The notes under the pieces are model-generated. The model saw only the letters and a program-made list of their open reading frames with translations. It made no database searches and was not told the origin of the DNA. This document shows, in pieces, positions 1 through 5,064 of a stretch of 6,960 nucleotides of DNA. The stretch is from Elusimicrobiota bacterium (GTDB taxonomy: Bacteria > Elusimicrobiota > Endomicrobiia > Endomicrobiales > Endomicrobiaceae): the NCBI GenBank assembly GCA_031282945.1, contig JAITCX010000099.1, positions 1 to 6,960 of the forward strand, in the 5' to 3' direction. How positions within the stretch are numbered: the first letter of the stretch is position 1; each line of letters starts with the position of its first letter. The position numbers and the translations under genes are program-made.

Positions 1-20
1 GCTTTTTTACAAAAGAGCAT
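1..20 (-). CDS. possible start of a further leftward gene, cut by the window edge
   Basis: An ATG at 20-18 on the minus strand overlaps the TAA stop of mtaB by one base (TAATG). The GT2/PAP2 junction at 1977 has exactly the same arrangement. Only six codons are visible (MLFCKK), so no family can be assigned. There is no clear Shine-Dalgarno sequence just upstream inside mtaB, so the case rests on the junction geometry alone. It may equally be chance in an AT-rich sequence. Confidence 0.2.
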
Positions 21-1180
21 TAAATACTTGCTTGGCTATTAATTATTACCGGAAAAATCCCCTCTTGTTTTTCTACATTTGAAATACAAATATAATTTGA
101 AGTAAGGGCTTTATTCCCATTGATACAAACCGCAAAACTTTCTTTGTTTAAATTTTGCTTTAAAAATTCTTTTCTTTTTAGCGCATCAATTTCAAAAAAT
201 TCTTTAGACCGCTGTTTAATTTTTTCAGGCGCAACCTTATCGCTAAACTTTGAAGCGGCGGTTGAATTTCTATCGCTATAGCGAAAAATATGCAAACGCG
301 AAAAGGGATGATCTTTTATGAAGTTAAGACTTGCTTGATTGTCAAAATCCGATTCGCCCGGAAAACCTACAATAATATCTGAACTTATACAAATTTGAGG
401 AAACCGTTTCTTTAAATCTAAAAGTTTTTTACTAAATTCAAGCGCGCTATATTTTCTGTTCATAAGGCGTAAAATTTTATCGCTTCCAGATTGTAGAGGA
501 ATATGCAAATGATCGCATATTTTATGAGGGTATTGCTGTAATAAGTTTATTAAATTATCGTCAATTTCGCCTATATCTATAGACGACAGGCGCACTCTAA
601 AATTTAATGGGATTTTTACAATTTCTCCTAAAAGCTCAACTATTGAGGGTTTAAACTTTCCAATATGTATTCCCGTTAAAACAATTTCATAAAACCCTTT
701 TTTGTTAAGCTCGCAAATTTCATCCAAAATTACTTTACAGGGCTTGCTCCAAAGTTCATTTCTAATGTATGGGACAATGCAATAAGAACAAAAACTATTA
801 CACCCATCCTGAATTTTTAAAAATGCTCGGGAGCGCCCTGAAAAGTTTTTTATAGTTTGTTTTTGCGGATCAGAAAAAAGTTTAGTTTTGTCAGTTACAA
901 TTTCTAAGCTTGGATAAAGTTCATTAAGCCCCGCTGTTTTTGACATACAACCCGTAAGAATTATTTTGGGATTATGCGAAAGCTTAAGCGTTTTTCTAAT
1001 ATAATAATGGCATTCTTTATCCGCCATATTTGTAACGGAACAAGAATTGAAAATTATAATATCAGCTTCATTTAAATTTGCGGTTTTAACAAACCCTTGT
1101 TCATTTAATTTTTGTTCTATGAGTTGGCTTTCAAAGCGGTTTACCTTGCACCCAAAAGAATATATAAAAAAAGTTTTCAC
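20..1180 (-). CDS. mtaB: MtaB-type tRNA methylthiotransferase (radical SAM, MiaB/RimO superfamily)
   Basis: This cytoplasmic iron-sulfur enzyme is expected to add a methylthio group to N6-threonylcarbamoyladenosine at position 37 of ANN-decoding tRNAs, giving ms2t6A. The N-terminal UPF0004 domain has its three cluster cysteines at C11 (FGCKVN), C47 (NSCSVT) and C78 (TGCMS). The radical-SAM motif CxxxCxxC is C127, C131, C134. Further family blocks are LTGIHIG (168-174), RLSSIDIGEI (197-206), HIPLQSGSD (226-234) and DIIVGFPGE (268-276). The GCKVN and LTG-IG patterns favour MtaB over MiaB or RimO. At 386 residues it is shorter than the roughly 430-450 usual for the family. The C-terminal TRAM region, after about residue 345, is only some 40 residues long. 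The segment after the CxxxCxxC motif reads PYIRNELWSKP where relatives usually have PxxRGxxxSR. The start is a GTG preceded by GGAGA at 7 bases. The family is secure; the MtaB subfamily is slightly less so. Confidence 0.9.
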   Translation of the reverse strand: MKTFFIYSFGCKVNRFESQLIEQKLNEQGFVKTANLNEADIIIFNSCSVTNMADKECHYYIRKTLKLSHNPKIILTGCMSKTAGLNELYPSLEIVTDKTKLFSDPQKQTIKNFSGRSRAFLKIQDGCNSFCSYCIVPYIRNELWSKPCKVILDEICELNKKGFYEIVLTGIHIGKFKPSIVELLGEIVKIPLNFRVRLSSIDIGEIDDNLINLLQQYPHKICDHLHIPLQSGSDKILRLMNRKYSALEFSKKLLDLKKRFPQICISSDIIVGFPGESDFDNQASLNFIKDHPFSRLHIFRYSDRNSTAASKFSDKVAPEKIKQRSKEFFEIDALKRKEFLKQNLNKESFAVCINGNKALTSNYICISNVEKQEGIFPVIINSQASI

Positions 1181-1187
1181 CTAAAAA

Positions 1188-1193
1188 TCTCCA
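1188..1193 (-). promoter_or_regulatory. ribosome binding site deciding the GTG start of mtaB
   Basis: On the minus strand TGGAGA lies 7 bases upstream of the GTG at 1180-1178. The next residues, MKTFFIYSFGCKVN, are the normal N-terminus of the family. Together these support GTG as the start, and there is no nearby ATG that would keep C11 in its usual place. Confidence 0.7.
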
Positions 1194-1244
1194 TTAAAAG
1201 TTACCCCATAAAACAAAAATCTTAAAAAATTTAGCGGGTATAAA

Positions 1245-1277
1245 GCAATATTGCATTTGCAAAAAAATCTAAATGCA
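1245..1277. repeat. palindrome and overlapping inverted repeat in the PAP2-mtaB gap
   Basis: The 125-base gap holds a perfect 10-base palindrome, GCAATATTGC (1245-1254). An overlapping 7-base inverted repeat follows: TGCATTT (1252-1258) pairs with AAATGCA (1271-1277) across a 12-base loop. Read on the minus strand, the T-run lies in the loop rather than after the stem, so this is not a standard intrinsic terminator. It could be a protein-binding site, a weak processing hairpin or chance. I found no convincing promoter for mtaB in the gap, so mtaB may be read from the upstream operon. Confidence 0.4.
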
Positions 1278-1305
1278 CAAGCCAAATAAAATAACTTCCC
1301 TCTCT

Positions 1306-1977
1306 CTAAACCGCCCCTATTTTCTTTGCGATATTTACCATTATATTTGCCGCAACAATTCCCATTAATGCTCCAATTAAAACATCAAAAGGGAAATGCA
1401 TGCCCACATAAATCCTCTCAAACCCAACAAAAATAGCTAAAACTAAAAAGAAAATGCGATATTTTTTTAATACGAGGAAAACAAAAAAACACATGGAAAA
1501 AGCGCTTATGGAATGGCCTGAAGGGAAAGAGTTTTTTATGCCGTATTCATAAAAAGATTTAACATCAAAAATACTAAACACAGCCATGGGTCTTGGTCTA
1601 TGAATATATTCTTTTATTAAATGCGAAACAAATGAGGAAAATAAGAGAGCAAGTAAAAGTAAAGCAAACAATATTAAAAAATTTTTGGGATGATAGTGTT
1701 TTAATGCTATGGCGCAAAAAATAAAAAGAATTATAATGCTTATATTTAGACCAGTGGAGTCTAAATAGGTGAGAAACATCATAGGATAATCTAAAATTTT
1801 ATAGTGGGAATTATTGATAAAAAGAAATAACTTTTGATCATAAGTTGAAATAGGCTCAAGAAAAACATTTTCATAAAATATTGTGTCGCCTACCAAAAAA
1901 CTGCAGACAATAAAAGCAATTACCGCATGAGCGAGATTTATAAGATATTTATAATCTAAAAGAGCTTTATAATTCAT
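1306..1977 (-). CDS. PAP2-family membrane phosphatase (lipid phosphate phosphatase)
   Basis: This is an integral membrane phosphatase of the PAP2/PgpB type, which removes phosphate from lipid phosphates such as undecaprenyl pyrophosphate, phosphatidylglycerophosphate or lipid A. All three catalytic motifs are present: KX6RP at K122 to R129-P130, PSGH at 152-155, and RX5HX3D at R188, H194 and D198. The residue before R188 is E, where S is usual. H155 and H194 would be the catalytic histidines. Hydrophobic stretches near residues 12-32, 76-93, 99-121, 156-170, 173-187 and 197-216 give about six membrane segments. The length (223) is normal. Its ATG shares one base with the TAA of the upstream GT2 gene (TAATG), with AAGG about 8 bases upstream, so translational coupling is likely. 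The context suggests recycling of a polyprenyl carrier or dephosphorylation of an envelope lipid. The exact substrate cannot be read from the sequence. Confidence 0.9.
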   Translation of the reverse strand: MNYKALLDYKYLINLAHAVIAFIVCSFLVGDTIFYENVFLEPISTYDQKLFLFINNSHYKILDYPMMFLTYLDSTGLNISIIILFIFCAIALKHYHPKNFLILFALLLLALLFSSFVSHLIKEYIHRPRPMAVFSIFDVKSFYEYGIKNSFPSGHSISAFSMCFFVFLVLKKYRIFFLVLAIFVGFERIYVGMHFPFDVLIGALMGIVAANIMVNIAKKIGAV

Positions 1978-2669
1978 TAAGAAAACCTTAACTTTAAAAC
2001 CTTAAAAAGATATTTTACAAGCGTCAGGGGTTTTAGCTTAGAAACTCCAGAAATGCGGGGCAAAAATTCTATGGGATATTCTTTTACTTTAAAGCCGCCT
2101 TTATTTACATAATATAAAACTTCAGTAACTATAAATGGATCGCTGGCTTTGAGCTTATCTACAAAACTCTTAAGCGCATCTCTTTTAAACATTCTAAACC
2201 CGGAAGTCGGATCTTTTACTTTAGCGCCTATTGCAAAAGCTAAATAATTCCTTGCAAAATTGGACACGGCTTTCCTTAAAAAATTGCGTTTGTCGTCTTT
2301 GCCGCCTTTAACATATCTTGACCCAATGATCACCTCATATCCCTCCGCCGCCTGCAAAAATTGCGGAATATATTTTGGGGCATGGGATCCGTCCCCATCC
2401 ATTTCCACAACAAAATCAGCCCCTAACTCTAAAGCTTTTTTAAAGCCGTCCTTTCCAGCATAACCTCGACCTCTTTTCTCTTTTCTCAAAAGCAAATGAA
2501 TGCGCGGTTCGCTTTGTCCTAGTTTTTCAACTATTTCATAAGTTTTGTCAGGGGACATATCGTCTACAACTAAAACTTCAAAATTTTTATCCAAACTAAG
2601 AATATTTTCTATTACTTCTTTTATGTTGCCCGCTTCATTATAAGTTGGAATCATTGCAATTATTTTCAT
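1977..2669 (-). CDS. Dpm1-like GT2 glycosyltransferase (polyprenyl-phosphate sugar transferase)
   Basis: This family-2, GT-A-fold glycosyltransferase resembles dolichol- or polyprenol-phosphate mannose synthases, which move a sugar from a nucleotide donor to a polyprenyl phosphate at the cytoplasmic face of the membrane. The N-terminus has the donor-binding block IPTYNEAGNI (7-16) and VVDDMSPD (34-41, with D36 and D37). The metal-binding DGDGSH is at 91-96. GSRY (116-119) and DPTSGFRMF (153-161) are typical of Dpm1. The C-terminus (EYPIEFLPRISGVSKL, 197-212) is also of this type. At 230 residues it matches the short soluble or peripheral form, with no C-terminal GtrA or multi-span membrane domain. 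It starts with an ATG inside the stop of the GT9 gene (ATGA) and ends overlapping the PAP2 start. The donor sugar (mannose, glucose or another) is not determined. The neighbouring PAP2 protein and GT9 suggest lipid-linked envelope glycan synthesis. Confidence 0.9.
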   Translation of the reverse strand: MKIIAMIPTYNEAGNIKEVIENILSLDKNFEVLVVDDMSPDKTYEIVEKLGQSEPRIHLLLRKEKRGRGYAGKDGFKKALELGADFVVEMDGDGSHAPKYIPQFLQAAEGYEVIIGSRYVKGGKDDKRNFLRKAVSNFARNYLAFAIGAKVKDPTSGFRMFKRDALKSFVDKLKASDPFIVTEVLYYVNKGGFKVKEYPIEFLPRISGVSKLKPLTLVKYLFKVLKLRFS

Positions 2670-3799
2670 ATATATTTCTCCATAGCATCAATTATTGTTT
2701 GGGGATCTATCAAATCCATACAATTTGGTTTTTTATCGCAAGTCTGCCTATAACAGCACAGACAATCTATATCCGCAAAAACTTTTGTTCCTCTACCATA
2801 CATTTCTATTTCCGCTTGAGACGTCGGTCCAAACACAGCTGCAACATTTTTTTTGAGTCCCAAACTTGCATGCAGAGCCATTGTGTCAGGACATAAAATT
2901 ATATCGCATAAATTTATAATGGCAAAGAAATCCGCAACGCTGTGATTTATTCCTGCGGAAAAAACATTTTTTATGTTTTGACTTAAAATTTCATTTACCT
3001 CTTTTTCGTCTTGGGCGCCCCCTAAAAGCAAAATTATGCAGCCCAATTTAGAAAAATGTTTTGCCGTTTCTATATAACCCCCAGTCGTCCATTTTTTTAG
3101 GGGCCAGCGTTTTCCAGCGCCGGGATTTAACCCAATTATTTTTTTGTATGCGCCGAGATTTAACCCCTTTAAAAACTCATTAGCTTTAGCAACTGAGGAC
3201 GTCAAAAGCGGAACAATTATCTCATATTTATCATTAGGAAGTTCGGCTATTTTTGCCATAAAAAATTGATAAGTTTTATCATTTTCTCTTTTTAGCTGAT
3301 CATAGGCGCTCATTTTCAACCATTTAATAGCATACTCATTTGAACAAATAATATCGCGTTTATCGTCTAAACTATACCCCAATAACTTTTTCTTGACTGA
3401 AAGTTTTGCAAGCGCCAAACTATTTGGATCAAGATCTAAATTTATAACAATATCAAAAAAATTTTCCAGCAGAAACTTTATTGTTTTTTCATCGTCAACA
3501 ACTATTTTGTCAACTCTTGAATTCGCTTCTAAAACTTGCGCGTTATTTTTTGCAACTATCCAAGTTATATGGCTCTCAGGATAAACTTGTTTTAAACCGT
3601 TTAACAAAAAAGTTGTGCGCAAAACATCTCCCATTGCGCCCAATTTAATTATCAATATTTTTTTTGTAGAACTCTCCTGAGAAATCTTTTTATAATGAGG
3701 GCAACTACCGCATTTCATATCCTCATTTTTTTGATATGAGCAAGGTCTATCCAATGGGAAATAAACGCAATCTGTAAAAACTTCAAAATTATTTTTCAT
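2666..3799 (-). CDS. GT9 heptosyltransferase-like protein with a cysteine-rich N-terminal extension
   Basis: This GT-B-fold glycosyltransferase belongs to family 9 (ADP-heptose:LPS heptosyltransferase, WaaC/WaaF/WaaQ type), which adds heptose to the LPS core on the cytoplasmic side of the inner membrane. The core starts at about residue 47. KLGAMGDVLRT (52-62) matches the family's (R/K)LxxxGDVxxT block, with D58 at the catalytic aspartate position. NPGAGKRWPLKKW (225-237) is the second-domain donor block. DTMALHAS (305-312) and FGPTS (323-327) are the nucleotide-sugar motifs. The first 45 residues are an addition with four cysteines (C11, C20, C30, C33), the last pair as CGSC, giving a metal-site pattern. 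A second cluster near the C-terminus (C346, C348, C349, C354, C360) resembles one seen in many GT9 proteins. No Shine-Dalgarno sequence is evident, but an in-frame stop lies four codons upstream, so ATG 3799 is the first possible ATG. It is the first gene of the overlapping trio. The family is secure, but the sugar donor and acceptor are not. Confidence 0.88.
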   Translation of the reverse strand: MKNNFEVFTDCVYFPLDRPCSYQKNEDMKCGSCPHYKKISQESSTKKILIIKLGAMGDVLRTTFLLNGLKQVYPESHITWIVAKNNAQVLEANSRVDKIVVDDEKTIKFLLENFFDIVINLDLDPNSLALAKLSVKKKLLGYSLDDKRDIICSNEYAIKWLKMSAYDQLKRENDKTYQFFMAKIAELPNDKYEIIVPLLTSSVAKANEFLKGLNLGAYKKIIGLNPGAGKRWPLKKWTTGGYIETAKHFSKLGCIILLLGGAQDEKEVNEILSQNIKNVFSAGINHSVADFFAIINLCDIILCPDTMALHASLGLKKNVAAVFGPTSQAEIEMYGRGTKVFADIDCLCCYRQTCDKKPNCMDLIDPQTIIDAMEKYI

Positions 3800-3817
3800 A
3801 TTAATAATTTAGCAAAT

Positions 3818-3846
3818 TTTATAAAGCCTTTCCAAAAGCCCCTAAA
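3818..3846 (-). promoter_or_regulatory. candidate promoter for the leftward envelope operon
   Basis: On the minus strand TATAAA (3823-3818) sits 17 bases after TTTAGG (3846-3841), which matches only 3 of 6 bases of the -35 consensus. Transcription would start near 3811, leaving a leader of about a dozen bases. That would fit the absence of a Shine-Dalgarno sequence before the GT9 gene. The region is very AT-rich, so such matches are expected by chance. Confidence 0.25.
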
Positions 3847-3849
3847 ATT

Positions 3850-3879
3850 TTAATCCTCATTAAAAAAGTTTTGTATAAT
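3850..3879 (+). promoter_or_regulatory. candidate promoter for the uxuA-uxuB-uxaC operon
   Basis: A perfect -10 hexamer, TATAAT (3874-3879), is preceded by a poor -35, TTAATC (3850-3855, 3 of 6 matches), with an 18-base spacer. A start near 3886 would give a leader of about 90 bases containing the inverted repeat at 3918-3960. A second weaker option is TAAAAT at 3893-3898 with TTGTAT at 3871-3876. The weak -35 would suit an activated or tightly controlled promoter, which is inference. Confidence 0.4.
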
Positions 3880-3917
3880 TTTAAATATTCTCTAAAATAA
3901 TTTTAAAAATAGATTTA

Positions 3918-3960
3918 TTGTCTAGCGCTAAAAATGAGAAACCGCTAAAAAGTTAGACAA
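3918..3960 (+). repeat. inverted repeat with inner repeats in the uxuA leader (operator or RNA hairpin)
   Basis: TTGTCTA (3918-3924) and TAGACAA (3954-3960) are perfect 7-base inverted repeats 29 bases apart. The right arm runs straight into the Shine-Dalgarno sequence. Inside lie a direct repeat of CGCTAAAAA (3926-3934 and 3943-3951, period 17) and an 8-base palindrome with a central CG, TAGCGCTA (3923-3930). A small CTAA/TTAG hairpin (3945-3956) is also possible. The arrangement suggests two binding sites for a repressor of hexuronate genes, or a leader hairpin beside the ribosome binding site. No regulator gene is in the window to settle it. Confidence 0.5.
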
Positions 3961-3967
3961 AAGGAGG
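3961..3967 (+). promoter_or_regulatory. strong Shine-Dalgarno sequence of uxuA
   Basis: AAGGAGG ends 8 bases before the ATG at 3976, a near-perfect match to the anti-Shine-Dalgarno sequence. It fixes the start and contrasts with the minus-strand GT9 gene, which has no clear ribosome binding site. It directly abuts the right arm of the inverted repeat. Confidence 0.85.
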
Positions 3968-3975
3968 AGCAAAAT

Positions 3976-5055
3976 ATGCAGATGACATTTAGATGGTACG
4001 GCAAAAAAGATTCAATCCCTTTAAGCCATGTCCACCAAATTCCGGGCGTCACGGGTTTAGTGTGGTCTTTACATGACATGGCCGCCGGTCAGGATTGGCC
4101 GATGGAAAGAATTGAATCGGAAATGGCATTTATTAAGGAAAACGGTTTTAACGGGGACGTGGTGGAAAGCGTCAATGTGCATGAGGACATAAAACTTGGG
4201 CTGCCCTCACGAAAAACTTACATTGACAACTACAAAAGCACAATTGAAAAACTTGGAAAAGTCGGCGTGAAAGTTATTTGTTATAACTTTATGCCTGTCT
4301 TTGATTGGACCAGAACCGATCTCTACAAAAAGCTGCCAGACGGATCAACCGCCCTTTTTTATGAGAAATCCAAAGTCGAATCTATCAGCCCATTTGAATT
4401 TTTAGAGAACATGAAAAATCAAAAAGGTCTTGCGGGCATGCCAGGCTGGGAGCCAGAAAGACTTGCACGGCTGAAAGAACTTTTTGAAGCTTATAATGGT
4501 TTTACAAAAGAAAAATTATGGGAAAATTTAAAATATTTCTTAGATGAAATTATCCCAGTCGCTGAGAAAAGCGGCATAAAAATGGCAATCCACCCGGACG
4601 ATCCGCCATGGGATATTTTTGGTTTGCCCCGCCTTGTCACCTCAAAAGAAAGCATAGCTAAATTTTTGAAGTTAAACGACAGCCCATCAAACGGCTTGAC
4701 GCTTTGCACTGGATCGCTCGGCTCATCCGATAAAAATGATCTGCCTGATATCATCCGCACTTTTGTAGACAGAATTTATTTCGCCCACATTAGAAATGTC
4801 TTGCGTTATCCAAACGGCGATTTCACTGAAAGCTCGCACCGCTCTTGCGACGGGTCGCTTGATATTGTCGAAATAGTCAAGGCATATCACGATGCAGGGT
4901 TTAAATATTATTGCCGTCCAGATCATGGCAGACATATTTGGGACGAGGAACAACGTCCCGGTCTGCACCCCGGTTACGGCCTCTATGACAGAGGTATGGG
5001 CATAATGTATATTTGGGGCATTTGGGATGCGCTCCAAAAAGTTGATAAAAAGTAA
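3976..5055 (+). CDS. uxuA: D-mannonate dehydratase UxuA
   Basis: This cytoplasmic enzyme dehydrates D-mannonate to 2-keto-3-deoxy-D-gluconate, the last hexuronate-specific step before the KDG pathway. It is a metal-dependent TIM-barrel protein. The N-terminus, FRWYGKKDSIPLSHVHQIPG (5-24), is characteristic of the family. The expected metal ligands are at H206 (IHPDDPPW), C244 (LTLCTGS), H271 (FAHIRN) and D316 (RPDHGR). Their spacing is close to that of the His, Cys, His and Asp ligands known from the Streptococcus suis enzyme. The length of 359 matches the shorter Bacillus-type UxuA rather than the roughly 394-residue E. coli form. It is first in the operon, with a strong Shine-Dalgarno sequence, and uxuB follows after 9 bases. 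Control probably acts through the leader repeats. The gene is intact, and its base composition looks richer in G+C than the genes to its left. Confidence 0.97.
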   Translation: MQMTFRWYGKKDSIPLSHVHQIPGVTGLVWSLHDMAAGQDWPMERIESEMAFIKENGFNGDVVESVNVHEDIKLGLPSRKTYIDNYKSTIEKLGKVGVKVICYNFMPVFDWTRTDLYKKLPDGSTALFYEKSKVESISPFEFLENMKNQKGLAGMPGWEPERLARLKELFEAYNGFTKEKLWENLKYFLDEIIPVAEKSGIKMAIHPDDPPWDIFGLPRLVTSKESIAKFLKLNDSPSNGLTLCTGSLGSSDKNDLPDIIRTFVDRIYFAHIRNVLRYPNGDFTESSHRSCDGSLDIVEIVKAYHDAGFKYYCRPDHGRHIWDEEQRPGLHPGYGLYDRGMGIMYIWGIWDALQKVDKK

Positions 5056-5064
5056 GGGGGATTT

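Noticed and set aside
1237..1266. Promoter for mtaB with TATACC as -10 on the minus strand
   Set aside because: At 17-18 base spacing the upstream hexamer is only a T-run with at most two consensus matches, so it is not distinguishable from AT-rich background.
1252..1277. Terminator after the PAP2 gene
   Set aside because: The T-run is in the loop rather than after the stem on the minus strand, and the stem is AT-rich, so it does not have the form of an intrinsic terminator.
2260..2896. Plus-strand open frames of 67 and 83 codons across the GT2 and GT9 genes
   Set aside because: They lie opposite strongly conserved family genes, match no family I recognise, and have no convincing ribosome binding site. 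They are antisense shadows.
3880..3975. Riboswitch in the uxuA leader
   Set aside because: The roughly 90-base leader has only short AT-rich pairings and none of the conserved cores I know. An operator or simple hairpin is the more economical reading.
4491..5037. Minus-strand open frames of 89 and 104 codons within uxuA
   Set aside because: They are antisense to the conserved UxuA metal-site region and their sequences look like shadow translation. The codon structure of uxuA explains them.
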